Below, one piece after another: positions 1 to 8,366 of a stretch of DNA of 64,000 bases; the stretch's first letter is position 1, and every line of letters starts with the position of its first letter. The position numbers and the translations under genes were made by a program. This DNA comes from JABDFW01 sp035550215 (GTDB lineage: Bacteria; Bacteroidota; Bacteroidia; Chitinophagales; Chitinophagaceae), in assembly GCA_035550215.1 (NCBI GenBank), contig DASZPM010000011.1, positions 1-64,000 of the forward strand, given 5' to 3'. The notes below the pieces were generated by a model. The model was not told the origin of the DNA. It did no database searches and saw nothing but the letters and a program-made list of their open reading frames with translations.

Positions 1-120
1 CCCGTCTCCCGGTCTTCCCGACTTTTCTTCAGCCCTTCTTTCCGACTTCCCGTCTTCCGGACTTTCGGGCTCTTTCCTTTCTTCCGGTCTTCCGGACTCT
101 CCGGCTTCCGGACTTCTGTC
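1..120. repeat. Short imperfect tandem repeats around CTTCCGGACT
   Basis: The plus strand carries three exact copies of CTTCCGGACT (54-63, 89-98, 105-114) and many close variants such as CTTCCGGTCT at 81-90. They are packed head to tail at irregular spacing back to the window edge. On the minus strand the repeats stay in frame with the small-terminase-like gene and encode a charged tail rich in Pro, Glu, Arg, Ser and Gly. Whether this is a selected protein tail or a slippage-prone DNA repeat that grew into the gene cannot be told from the sequence. Confidence 0.75.
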
Positions 121-498
121 ATGGTTAAGGTTCAGGGTAACTTTCCAGTCTGTTTCTTCCCTTACCTGTTTAGGGTCAATGCCATGGTTTACCTTCAGGT
201 CGAAGATTAGGCCGCGGGTATTACCCTCCCCGTTTACCAGCGCCTCCATTTTGCGGCACATAACCTGGTAGCGTATTTTTTTAAATACCGCCCGGTAATT
301 TTTGTTGTTCTCGTACTTTTTTAAATCATCCTCGCTTAAATCCAAAAAAAGGCAAAAACCCTCCAGCGAGTAAATAATCTTTTTGGGTACCTGCACCAGT
401 TTGTCCCGGTAACGAACGGTTGCAATATTTTCATCACAATTTTTGCGGTACTCCGCCCATTTTGCCTGCACCCCCGCAGGCTGAAGCCTGTATGCCAT
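1..498 (-). CDS. Phage terminase small subunit-like (gp3-type DNA packaging) protein, 3' end outside window
   Basis: An open frame of 166 codons starts at an ATG at 498-496, preceded by GAGGAG at good Shine-Dalgarno spacing, and runs off the left edge without a stop. Residues 1-120 look like the small-terminase/DNA-packaging gp3 family seen in Bacteroidota: an N-terminal segment with KWAEYRKNCDE, then a helical part with YSLEGFCLFLDLSEDDLKKY and a C-terminal helix pair ending ...GLIFDLKVNHGID, where family members typically have xxxFxLKNNxGW. Such proteins bind phage DNA and recruit the large terminase. From about residue 122 on, the tail is low complexity and encoded by the short repeats at 1-120. 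No large terminase or other phage gene is visible because the window ends, so this could be a prophage edge or an orphan. The family call comes from remembered pattern only. Confidence 0.6.
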   Translation of the reverse strand, partial: MAYRLQPAGVQAKWAEYRKNCDENIATVRYRDKLVQVPKKIIYSLEGFCLFLDLSEDDLKKYENNKNYRAVFKKIRYQVMCRKMEALVNGEGNTRGLIFDLKVNHGIDPKQVREETDWKVTLNLNHDRSPEAGESGRPEERKEPESPEDGKSERRAEEKSGRPGDG

Positions 499-799
499 AA
501 CCAGCTCCTCTTTAGGATATATAGCAAAACCCGCAAAGTGTCCGCTGTTTTTTGGGAATTTTTTTGGGAAAGAAGTGGCCGGGTTTATGCCCGGCAGACA
601 ATGGTCATGCCATAAAATTGTTGCATATAAGAATAAAAAGGATTGGTTTTGCAATAAAATCAACACTTTTTACTTACCGCCCCTTACCTTGCACAGCGGG
701 GTTTTTATTACACCTCCGTAGCCAGCCACATACAAAACCAGATCACAAGGCTACGGAGAGCGACAGCAGCTTTATCTTTAACTTACACGCTACGGTTAG
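499..799. other. Intergenic stretch with two hairpins
   Basis: No convincing gene. It holds a perfect 6-bp hairpin GCCGGG-tttatg-CCCGGC at 578-595 and a 10-bp inverted repeat at 714-758. Translations here lack family-like features. No U-tract follows the first hairpin on either strand, so a terminator role is not supported. Confidence 0.5.
714..758. repeat. Perfect 10-bp inverted repeat with 25-nt loop
   Basis: CTCCGTAGCC at 714-723 is exactly complementary to GGCTACGGAG at 749-758. It sits between the phage-type gene and the broken toxin fragment. It could be a transposon-end relic, a recombination site or an RNA hairpin; nothing in the sequence decides. Confidence 0.5.
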
Positions 800-1352
800 C
801 TGGGGAATTTAGATATTTTTGAAGTTTTTGCTGTTTTTTTTAATAGGCAAAAAGAAGAAATAAAGAGAGTGAAGCTTTATGATAAGGAGCCTTGGGATGT
901 TGATCCTATGGGGAAGATGGGCTGGGATAAGGAAACAGGTGAATTTTATTTGTATTCTAAAGATGAAAGAAATAAATGGACAGCTTCGCCAATTTTATCA
1001 TAGTTGGGGAAGACCCGCTTTTGGACAAGGCATTCATGCCCTGCAAGATGCTTTTGCACATCGGGGCAGCGCCTTGGGAAGGGATCATAATATCACCAAG
1101 GATCAATATCCAGGTATGCATGCGTCTTGGCGAGACGACTGGATAAAGGCCGAGAAAATAACACGTAGTGCAATTATAGTGCATCGTTTATTTTCAAATG
1201 ACTTTGAAGGACTGAAAGGAGCTTCTGACAAATTTACAATTTATGAGGACGGTATGACTAAGGAAAAGCTATCTGAATTAGTTAATAAAATACAACAATT
1301 CTTGAACACAGCACTGAGTGGTACTACAGTTAATCTTAAAAATTTAGAATAA
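800..1352 (+). pseudogene. Frameshifted C-terminal remnant of an Rhs-like/polymorphic-toxin protein
   Basis: Two frames carry one protein-like message. From 800 to the TAG at 1001-1003 the reading is ...VKLYDKEPWDVDPMGKMGWD and onward, with no good start codon. Across about 960-1000 the message moves to the frame that ends with TAA at 1350-1352, which contains GIHALQDAFAHRG and a helical C-terminus. The H-x2-QD-x3-H pattern is familiar from C-terminal effector regions of Bacteroidota Rhs/YD-repeat proteins and may bind metal (inference). No YD repeats or secretion signal precede it, so the N-terminal bulk is missing. A small membrane-protein gene starts 2 nt after the stop, the usual place of an immunity gene. 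An ATG at 879 in the second frame could still allow a 157-residue product. Confidence 0.5.
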
Positions 1353-1353
1353 T

Positions 1354-1743
1354 ATGAACAATATTTTAAAAATTGTTTATTTAGTTATTTCATTCGTCCC
1401 TCATATATATTGGTCTCTTCTTGAAATCGCGACGAGCGGCAAAGGGGCGATTTATGAAAAGGAAGGTCAATCAATCTTTTCAACAACTTTGCTTTTTTTA
1501 TTTAGCTCAGTATTTATCATACTTTTTATTATTAAAAAGAACAAAACTTTCAAAACATGCTCTGTCTTATTTTTAATTTTGGTTCTGCTTTTTTATCTGT
1601 ATGAAATCGTAGATTTATTTTTGACTGCCTATTTGAACGATGCCATTCCTTTTATACTGTGGAATAGTTTCTTATTCTTATTCAGCCTTTGGATTCTCAT
1701 CATTACTATGAGAGAGAAAGCTACAGATAATATTCTTGCGTAA
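1354..1743 (+). CDS. Small integral membrane protein, possible immunity partner of the upstream toxin remnant
   Basis: 129 residues with about four hydrophobic segments: residues 5-22, around 40-60, around 68-88 and around 98-117. It ends in a short charged tail. I do not recognise a named family. The ATG follows the TAA of the upstream fragment with one base between, so the two would be co-transcribed and translationally coupled. That placement, together with the toxin-like upstream fragment, suggests an immunity protein guarding the inner membrane. This is inference from position only. Codons are AT-richer than in the neighbouring housekeeping genes, which fits an accessory origin. Confidence 0.55.
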   Translation: MNNILKIVYLVISFVPHIYWSLLEIATSGKGAIYEKEGQSIFSTTLLFLFSSVFIILFIIKKNKTFKTCSVLFLILVLLFYLYEIVDLFLTAYLNDAIPFILWNSFLFLFSLWILIITMREKATDNILA

Positions 1744-1989
1744 AGGGCTTGCTTGAAATAGTCACGACTTACCCAGCTACTCCTCGCTGCGGCATGGTTA
1801 GCACAGTAGCCCAATTTATGACAAAAATCCGCACTCTCACCGGTGTTCCGCCGCAGGCGGGTCACCTGTGACAAATAGTGCACCGGGACTGTGTCCGGCA
1901 TTGCCAACCTATCCTAAGTTAGGCTTCAGCGCTCCAATGGATTTATAATAATAGCCAGGCCCCGCCAAGCATCACCCCACTACATTAAC

Positions 1990-4638
1990 CTATTTTTCCG
2001 CTGGCTCCTTTCCCGGTGCTTCGGGGTATTTTTCCTCTCCTTTGGCATTAAACCACAATATTTTATTCATCAGGTCGTCGTCTCCGCCGTCCACATCTTT
2101 AAACGCGCGGCTGGCGGAAAGGCGGGCGTAATAGGCGGCCTTGCCTTTTAGTGAAGCGATGGGTTTGTTCATCCTGTTTAACGGGATAATATTAGGTGCA
2201 CACGTATAGGTGTACGCTGATTTTTGCGTGGTAAAGCAATCAAACAAAGGCAAGGCTGTGGCGTCAATAACATTCATCGGCGGTATGCCCAACACCTGCT
2301 CTATTGTGCGTACCATACCTGTTTGGTTATAATTGGTATGTATGGCCCTGCCACCCATTACAGAATAGGGGCTTATAACAAGCCCGGTGGTACGGTAGGA
2401 CGAAATATGGTCCCAGCCCGACTGCGAATCATCCTCCGTAATAAATACCACCGTACTGTCCCAAAAACGGCTGTGTGTTATTGCATCAATTATCCTTCCC
2501 ACGGCAAGGTCGTTATCTGCCACCATTGCCTGCGGTACGGGAAAGTCAGGAGAGGTACCCGCCGTGTGGTCGTTCGGCAGCGAAAGCACCATCAGGTCCG
2601 GGAGGATGTCGCCCCCTGCTTGTTCAGCCTTTTTCCAGTCATCAATAAAAATATCGGCACGCAACTGGTCTGTAAATACAAAGTTATCGCAATCCGGGTA
2701 CGCCGGCGATATAACGGGCCTTATCCGCGCTATAGTGGTAGTATTGGTAAAACCCTGGTCTTCGTGGTTTAAACGGCGGTTATAAATGTCAATCCATTTA
2801 AGGGAATGGTCGTAGTTTGTTAAGCAGGCTTCGCCATAAATACGTACTGTTTTTCCGTGGTCCAGCGCATTGTTCCATATAAACCCGTTTTTATTATACA
2901 CCATGGCATCATCCTGGCGGTGCGGGTAACTTCTAAACCAGGCGCGTACGCTTTTTTCAATATAGTCTGATACCATGGCTGCATCTGCCCACTGGTGGCC
3001 TTCAGCGGAAGATTTTCCCGAAGCGTAGTAATTATCCATCAGCGAAAAAGCGTTTACGAGTTTATGCTGGTTAGGGGTAATGCTGTCACCGTAAATACAT
3101 AATTTAGGCATACCGCGGCCCTGTTGTATATCGCCATACACCTGGTCATACGTTTTATTTTCTTTAATAATGTAAACAACGTGTTTAAAAACAGAAGGCT
3201 CCCCTATTCTTTCAGGCACCGGGCGCGGCGCTATATGCTTACGTGCCGGCTGGTTGGTTAAGGCAATGCGAAAAGAAATGCTTTGCTTTCTAACTTTTTT
3301 GGTAAATGCTTTCAATAGTTTATCCGAAGGAACTGGTATAATGCTGATGGAACCAAGTTCCTGGTGAACAGAATACGCATCTTTTGCGGGCGATAACACC
3401 CGCGAACCTTTTGCCTCAATATTGGCAACATATAACCGGCTGCGCAGCAATGCAAGGCCGCCGGGGTAAGCTTCTGTAGGTATATACCCTTTTACTACAC
3501 TCCTTCCCGTTCCTTTTGTGGCAGCGTTTGCCCCCAGCTTAACTACGCACAGTGCATTGTCCAAACCATTGGCTACATATAACGTAGTGCCGGCTTCATT
3601 AACCAGCAGGGCGTTGGGGCTGCTGCCATAATAAGTAATGCTTCCCCTGAAAAGCCCGACGGGGATAGAATCAGCCACCGTTTCTGCCTGTACATTTACC
3701 ACGCTTATATAATCGCTGTTGCCGTTGCTTATATATAGGTACTTGCCGTCAGGGCTGCCGGCAATGGCATTGGGGTGAAGGCCCAAAGGCAACTCTTTTA
3801 GCAACTGGCCATTTGTTGCGTCAATAACAAATAAGCTGCCCCTGGCGGTGCCGCCTGTTGCCGGGTTGGTATAAGCGCTTCCCCATGGCGTACCGGCATG
3901 TTCAAGGCTGGTGTCAGTTACAAGGGGGCCGGCCCAGTTGGTTACATATATTTTGCTGCCAATAATACGCAGCCCGTAGGGTGCAACACCCGTTGGTACT
4001 GTCCACACCACCTGCCTTTTAGCATCAAACCGTATCTTCATCAACTGGTTATTGCCGTTAAGCACAACGTACAGGTAAGGAACACCCTCTTCAAACCGTA
4101 CGGCTATATCGTTCGGCAGCGCTGCTTCAGCGGGTGGTACTGCGTTTATGGGTATGCTGCTCACATTTTTTATGCCTGATGTATCCCATTCAGCCATCAT
4201 AATGGCTGATGCGGGGGTGTTGGCAGCGCTCCAGGTTATATAGGTGTGCCCGTTATAACTAAATGATTTTATTCCCGAGTAAGTACTCATCAGCCCTCTT
4301 ATCAAACGGTCTGCGGACTTACTAAATGTCCAGCGGTGAACGATTTGCTGCGTTTTAATGTCAAGCACAGCAATGCCATACCGGTCTTCAATAGCTATAT
4401 GCTGGCTGTCCGGTAAAATTGTAAAGTCAAGCGCGTGGTTTTCTAATTGCGGGTTGCCGTAAGTGACAACCTTGCCTGCTGATTGAATTATCCTGTTAAA
4501 AGGCATAAGTGTAAGCGGGCTTTGCTGGGCAAGGGTACTGTCGTCATACGCAGCGTGGTATAAAGAGGCTTTTTGCGCCAGTGCAGTGCACGATACAGAC
4601 AAGAGACAATAAACGGCTGAAAGGAACTTTTTTCGCAT
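1990..4638 (-). CDS. Secreted YncE-type beta-propeller plus phosphoesterase (alkaline phosphatase superfamily)
   Basis: 882 residues from the ATG at 4638, chosen because it begins a clean signal peptide (MRKKFLSAVYCLLSVSCTALA then Q); a longer frame to 4770 has a poor N-terminus. Residues about 60-430 form a YVTN/YncE-like beta-propeller with repeated units such as GSPDGKYLYISNGNSDYISV. Residues about 480-830 are a phosphoesterase domain of the family that includes phospholipase C and acid phosphatases: ENKTYDQ near 492, the segment SAEGHQWADAA, PNDHTAG, and the metal-binding ITEDDSQSGWDH near 736. It probably hydrolyses phosphate mono- or diesters outside the cytoplasm. The propeller-phosphoesterase fusion is common in Bacteroidota. 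It is transcribed alone; CAAAATTA at 4758-4765 reads TAATTTTG on the minus strand, a possible -7 box. Substrate unknown. Confidence 0.85.
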   Translation of the reverse strand: MRKKFLSAVYCLLSVSCTALAQKASLYHAAYDDSTLAQQSPLTLMPFNRIIQSAGKVVTYGNPQLENHALDFTILPDSQHIAIEDRYGIAVLDIKTQQIVHRWTFSKSADRLIRGLMSTYSGIKSFSYNGHTYITWSAANTPASAIMMAEWDTSGIKNVSSIPINAVPPAEAALPNDIAVRFEEGVPYLYVVLNGNNQLMKIRFDAKRQVVWTVPTGVAPYGLRIIGSKIYVTNWAGPLVTDTSLEHAGTPWGSAYTNPATGGTARGSLFVIDATNGQLLKELPLGLHPNAIAGSPDGKYLYISNGNSDYISVVNVQAETVADSIPVGLFRGSITYYGSSPNALLVNEAGTTLYVANGLDNALCVVKLGANAATKGTGRSVVKGYIPTEAYPGGLALLRSRLYVANIEAKGSRVLSPAKDAYSVHQELGSISIIPVPSDKLLKAFTKKVRKQSISFRIALTNQPARKHIAPRPVPERIGEPSVFKHVVYIIKENKTYDQVYGDIQQGRGMPKLCIYGDSITPNQHKLVNAFSLMDNYYASGKSSAEGHQWADAAMVSDYIEKSVRAWFRSYPHRQDDAMVYNKNGFIWNNALDHGKTVRIYGEACLTNYDHSLKWIDIYNRRLNHEDQGFTNTTTIARIRPVISPAYPDCDNFVFTDQLRADIFIDDWKKAEQAGGDILPDLMVLSLPNDHTAGTSPDFPVPQAMVADNDLAVGRIIDAITHSRFWDSTVVFITEDDSQSGWDHISSYRTTGLVISPYSVMGGRAIHTNYNQTGMVRTIEQVLGIPPMNVIDATALPLFDCFTTQKSAYTYTCAPNIIPLNRMNKPIASLKGKAAYYARLSASRAFKDVDGGDDDLMNKILWFNAKGEEKYPEAPGKEPAEK

Positions 4639-4962
4639 TACATGAATTTGATAATAATATTGAAGGTAAGAAGCGCACCAACGCTGTTTCGCTTTAGATA
4701 CCAATATTAGGTTGATTAACCCAAACCGGCGGCGGGCGCCTTCATTTAAAAGATGGTCAAAATTATACAAGCCAATATTACCATGCTGTTAAGGATACTC
4801 ACTGAATTTTGCTGGCTGTGGGCTGAGGACGATAGGCCCGGTAAGTATACAGCTTCCGGCAGGGGCATCTTTGTTAGTGCCTGCTGGGTGAGAAAAAATT
4901 ACAAGTTTCTGCGGTAACAAATTACAGGACACGTAGGTACAAGTACTATATGCCCGCGTTCG
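4639..4962. other. Intergenic region upstream of the YncE-phosphoesterase gene
   Basis: No gene supported. It holds a candidate minus-strand -7 box (TAATTTTG, plus-strand positions 4758-4765) that would give a leader of roughly 110 nt for the gene starting at 4638. No clear -33 element is seen at the right distance, and no other structure stands out. Confidence 0.4.
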
Positions 4963-5913
4963 CTATTTTATCTTTTCAAACACATCGCCGTTTATCCCAA
5001 GGGCCTGGGTAATGGAACCGTCATTGTTTTTAATAAATTTGAGCGGGTAGGTTTCGCCGGCATTATAAAAATACAGGTCGGCCAGGGGTGATACCACTGT
5101 TTCTTTGCCATCCCACAATTGTTTTATCACCAGGTTATCGCCGGAAGCAATTATTTGTATAACATCATCATTGTCATCCTTAAACTGGTATTTACCTTCA
5201 AATATTTTCAGGTCTGCGGGTGTATAGTGTGCCGGTGCAACTTTATTCCATACATCTCTTTTAAACGCTACAACTTTTGTTATTTGCCCATCAGCGCCTT
5301 TTGTAAAATCAAGCGTGAACATTAATTGCTGTTTGTTAAAAAAACTCCAGGCTGAATCAGGTACAAACTGCACCTCCTGCCCATCCCATTGCTGTTTCAA
5401 AATAAGCTGGTTGTCCTTTTCGGTAAACTGCAGGTAGGCACTGCTGTTACGATCATTTTCATACAGCCCTTCATAAATTTTTAGCTGCGCCGGTGTATGG
5501 GGCGCTTCAAGCTTTACAAGGGGCTTATAATTGTTTACGCGGTTCCATACACCATTACCACCTACGTTAACCTGGTTTATGTTACCATCAGCCGCCTTAA
5601 TAAAGGTTATATTAACCCGCTCCCCTTCTTTGGAAAAAAAAGCAAGGTCTGACTGCGGAAAGAGCCGCAATTGGCCACCGTTCCATAACAGTTTCGCGTT
5701 TAAAGAATTGGTATCTGCCGTAAACTGCACATTCAAATCTTTATTTTGCTGGTTTTGAAATACCCCCTCAAAGGCTTTCAATTGTTTTTGCGTAAGTGAT
5801 ATAGCCTTTGGCATATCACCGGTATTGCTGCCTTCCTGTGCAGCGGCGCCGGTGTACAGGTAAATTGCCATGTAAGCCACCGCTGCCAGCCTGCAGTATA
5901 GTTTTAGTTGCAT
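4963..5913 (-). CDS. Secreted protein of three tandem DUF3471-like repeats
   Basis: 316 residues with an N-terminal signal region (residues 1-25, ending GAAAQ). The rest is three copies of one unit of about 88 residues, beginning near residues 40, 135 and 230. Each starts with L-(T/P)-x-x-(Q/D)-LK-(A/I)-(F/Y)-EG-x-(F/Y) and contains a (L/Q)-W-(N/D)-G-x core, a P-x-(S/A)-(D/A) turn, a second beta strand with F or Y, and a DG-x-I loop. The pattern resembles the lipocalin-like DUF3471 domain often found behind serine hydrolases, but no enzyme domain is present. It is the last gene of the ApbE/PepSY operon, 11 nt after the preceding gene, so it may bind a ligand in the same periplasmic process. 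It has none of the usual ApbE flavinylation motif. Confidence 0.65.
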   Translation of the reverse strand: MQLKLYCRLAAVAYMAIYLYTGAAAQEGSNTGDMPKAISLTQKQLKAFEGVFQNQQNKDLNVQFTADTNSLNAKLLWNGGQLRLFPQSDLAFFSKEGERVNITFIKAADGNINQVNVGGNGVWNRVNNYKPLVKLEAPHTPAQLKIYEGLYENDRNSSAYLQFTEKDNQLILKQQWDGQEVQFVPDSAWSFFNKQQLMFTLDFTKGADGQITKVVAFKRDVWNKVAPAHYTPADLKIFEGKYQFKDDNDDVIQIIASGDNLVIKQLWDGKETVVSPLADLYFYNAGETYPLKFIKNNDGSITQALGINGDVFEKIK

Positions 5914-5924
5914 AAATTAATTTT

Positions 5925-6569
5925 TTATTTAACGCCTAATACGTACACTATGTACGCTAATAACAAACCAAATAACGCTACCATTAAGCCTGCCGCCCGT
6001 TTCCTTTTCATATAGAATATCAATATCATGCCCGTGAGCGAAACAAGTGTCATTAACGATGCGGCAATGTCAATAAACACACTCCATACAGGGCCGGCGT
6101 CCCTGCCTTTATGCAGGTCGTTAATAATACCCACAAACCCGGCGCTGGTTTCCTGTATATCGTATGTACCGTCATCCCTGTTAATAAATACATCGGCAGC
6201 GTAGCCAGGGCCTTTAAAAGATGCGGTGCATTGCTCATCATCTATCCTGAAATCCGCCAGCGCTGCATGTATGCTGTGTGTATTTCTCAAATATTCAACT
6301 ATAGCCAGTTTATCAATTTTCGTTGTGTCGGCCACCTTTACCCAGCTAACATTCATCTTCCCCTTACCTTCCTTTGTATGCACCTCGCCGCCAAACTTTT
6401 CTGCATGGTTCAGCGTTAACCCGGTAACGGCAAAGAAAAAAATGATGGCAAAACTTGCCATTGAAAGGTAGATATGCAGCCAGCGGGACAGCATAGCAAA
6501 CCTGCGTTTCCAAAAGGACTTACTCTGACTTTTTTCTATATTCAACTGATGCTGACGCAATTTCCACAT
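5925..6569 (-). CDS. PepSY-associated transmembrane protein
   Basis: 214 residues. A cytoplasmic start rich in K and R leads to a first membrane helix (residues about 33-52, with RWLHIYLSMASFAI and TGLTLNH). A periplasmic PepSY-like region follows (about 60-165, containing DLHKGRDAGPVWS), then two C-terminal helices joined by MKRKR. The RWLH...TGLTLNH and NDLHKGR...W patterns are typical of PepSY-associated TM proteins found next to ApbE and thought to move electrons or iron across the membrane. The ATG at 6569 overlaps the 3' end of apbE by 50 nt; an internal ATG at 6494 (MLSRWLHIY) would avoid this but would remove the basic leader that homologues usually have. Translational coupling is likely. 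Confidence 0.8.
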   Translation of the reverse strand: MWKLRQHQLNIEKSQSKSFWKRRFAMLSRWLHIYLSMASFAIIFFFAVTGLTLNHAEKFGGEVHTKEGKGKMNVSWVKVADTTKIDKLAIVEYLRNTHSIHAALADFRIDDEQCTASFKGPGYAADVFINRDDGTYDIQETSAGFVGIINDLHKGRDAGPVWSVFIDIAASLMTLVSLTGMILIFYMKRKRAAGLMVALFGLLLAYIVYVLGVK

Positions 6570-8046
6570 TGCCGGTTAAATTATATTGTTGGGGTGTATC
6601 GTTAATTTGCACAACCTGCCGCATCAGTTGATACGTCCCGTGCTCTCTTGCTGCTTCTATTTTTACGGTATAGGTTCCGGGTTTAACTATATTGCCGTTA
6701 TCATCTTTGCCATCCCATTTCACCGTGTATTTTCCTGCTGAGCGGGTAGCACTTGAAACTGAGCTGCCTAAAAAAGATTGGTCTGTGCTGTAGCGCCCCC
6801 TGTATTTGAGAAACCATGATTTTAGCTCATTAAGGTATTTGTCCTTTTCGTGCCACAGCGCAATTGTTCTTACTGGCGCATGGTTTTCATCTTCAATCCA
6901 CACTGCAACATAAGGCCTTTTGGCAAAAGATTGCTGCTGCAGGTTTATCTCCAGGTTAACTACCAGTTCAAAATCATTATCCGGGTGCTGTGTGCCGTTA
7001 TATACCTGCTCCTCATGTGGTGCCTCTTTTTTACGCGGTGCTTCCAGTGCGGCCCACCCTTTGCTTTCAATCCGTTGCCCATCCCTTGTAATAATAAGAT
7101 AATCTACGCCGGTAAGGTTGTTGGCAAGCTGAACGCTTTCCGCAGGTTTCAATACATTAAACGCTGTTGCCAGGGCACCAGCATCAGTGGCGTTGGCGGC
7201 AACAACTGTTGCGCTGATAATATTACCTGATGGCTGGCCTGTGCGCGGGTCAACAATATGTGAATACCAGTGGCCCGCAATCATTTCCCCGCGGCGGTAG
7301 TTGCCGCTTGTAGCTATTGCCTTATTGCCAATAAGCAGGCGATCAACAGGCGCGCTGTTTTCAGCGTTATCCTTAGGGTCGCTTACCTGCACCGGCTCAA
7401 CAACGTCCCCTGATACTACTATATCTCCCCCAATATTTACCACAACGGCTTTAACTCCGCCCGAAGCCATTGCAGCCGCTGCCGCATGTTTTATAATATA
7501 GCTTTTGGCAAAGGAGTTTAACATAAGCGGCGCATTGGTAAGGTGTGTAGCTGTTTGGGCAGCAGCATCAAGCACCCAATGCTGTTGTTTTACTTCGGCT
7601 ACGGCGGCATCCAGTTCGGCCTGGGTTGGCACCCTGTTTTTTGCAGCAGATGCTTTCCATAACCTTGTTACTATCTCTGCGGATGCATCAAGTGCTCCGT
7701 TGGTTTTAGTTCTCCAGGCATCAAAAAGGCCCAGTACTTCAAATAATTCAGGTGAAACATGTACGGGCTTGTTTGTGGTGGCAAGCCATTTGCTGAACTC
7801 ACTTTTAGGGTCGTAGCCGCTGAGTATATTACCAAGACGTGTAATTTCATTTTTGGCGGCTGTTTCAGCATTTGCCGCCTGTGCATTGCTGAAAGCAGTT
7901 ATCTTAAGTTCCATTGAGGTGCCCAGCACATTTTCATAATTAGACACATACAGGCGGGGCGTGCTTTTTGTTTTGCCTGCATAGGCGCTTATGCTGCCAA
8001 ACGCAAGCAGCAATATGACAAAATTTTTTATACCGGCTAATTTCAT
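6520..8046 (-). CDS. apbE: FAD:protein FMN transferase (ApbE) fused to DUF2271
   Basis: 508 residues with a signal peptide (about 1-23, ending AYAG). Residues about 30-335 are the ApbE fold, which attaches FMN to threonine in extracytoplasmic redox proteins using FAD and magnesium. Its landmarks are present: GGDIVVSG, TSGNYRR, HIVDPRTG and the metal-binding stretch ATDAGALATAF. Residues about 350-505 match DUF2271 (FELVVNLEINLQQQ, PYVAVWIEDENHAPVRT, KYTVKWDGKDDNG), a beta-sandwich with a FlgD-like ending. ApbE-DUF2271 fusions beside PepSY proteins are known. It is the first gene of a three-gene minus-strand operon with a Bacteroidota-type promoter just upstream. No flavinylation target with the usual DGxSGAT-like site is visible in the operon. 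Confidence 0.88.
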   Translation of the reverse strand: MKLAGIKNFVILLLAFGSISAYAGKTKSTPRLYVSNYENVLGTSMELKITAFSNAQAANAETAAKNEITRLGNILSGYDPKSEFSKWLATTNKPVHVSPELFEVLGLFDAWRTKTNGALDASAEIVTRLWKASAAKNRVPTQAELDAAVAEVKQQHWVLDAAAQTATHLTNAPLMLNSFAKSYIIKHAAAAAMASGGVKAVVVNIGGDIVVSGDVVEPVQVSDPKDNAENSAPVDRLLIGNKAIATSGNYRRGEMIAGHWYSHIVDPRTGQPSGNIISATVVAANATDAGALATAFNVLKPAESVQLANNLTGVDYLIITRDGQRIESKGWAALEAPRKKEAPHEEQVYNGTQHPDNDFELVVNLEINLQQQSFAKRPYVAVWIEDENHAPVRTIALWHEKDKYLNELKSWFLKYRGRYSTDQSFLGSSVSSATRSAGKYTVKWDGKDDNGNIVKPGTYTVKIEAAREHGTYQLMRQVVQINDTPQQYNLTGNVEIASASVEYRKKSE

Positions 8047-8070
8047 GCGTACAATTTTTTAGTTGCCTTT

Positions 8071-8106
8071 CAAATATATTTATAATCTTATTGCATGGCA
8101 TGTCAA
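8071..8106 (-). promoter_or_regulatory. Candidate promoter of the apbE operon
   Basis: On the minus strand TATATTTG (plus positions 8071-8078) matches the Bacteroidota -7 box TAnnTTTG, and TTGACA (8101-8106) lies upstream as a possible -33 element. The 22-nt gap is a little long. The box sits 25 nt before the ATG. The rest of 8047-8366 shows no gene. Confidence 0.5.
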
Positions 8107-8366
8107 TTTGGTTAACGGGTTGATAATATCGACAGATGGTAACATGCTGCTAAACATCGCCTTATAATTTTTTTTTTATACCGGCACCCGCGTACAGGAA
8201 AACAGCCCTGGAACTGGTGGCCAAAACAAAATATAACAGCTTTGCCTTTACCCGTTCCCGCATCATTCTATATTCCGGTAACCTGCGCTTACCCCCCTAT
8301 CCACTTTTTGAGTATATTGAGCGGCCGGAAAACCGGCGAAACCTTTTAGAAATTTAACCGTAATTG

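Noticed and set aside
578..595. GCCGGG-tttatg-CCCGGC hairpin as a terminator
   Set aside because: No U-run follows on either strand and no gene ends beside it.
552..812. Open frame of 86 codons on the plus strand
   Set aside because: No start signal or family-like pattern, and it runs through the inverted repeats and the start of the broken toxin fragment.
1629..1907. Minus-strand frame of 92 codons
   Set aside because: It overlaps the small membrane-protein gene and has no supported start or homology pattern.
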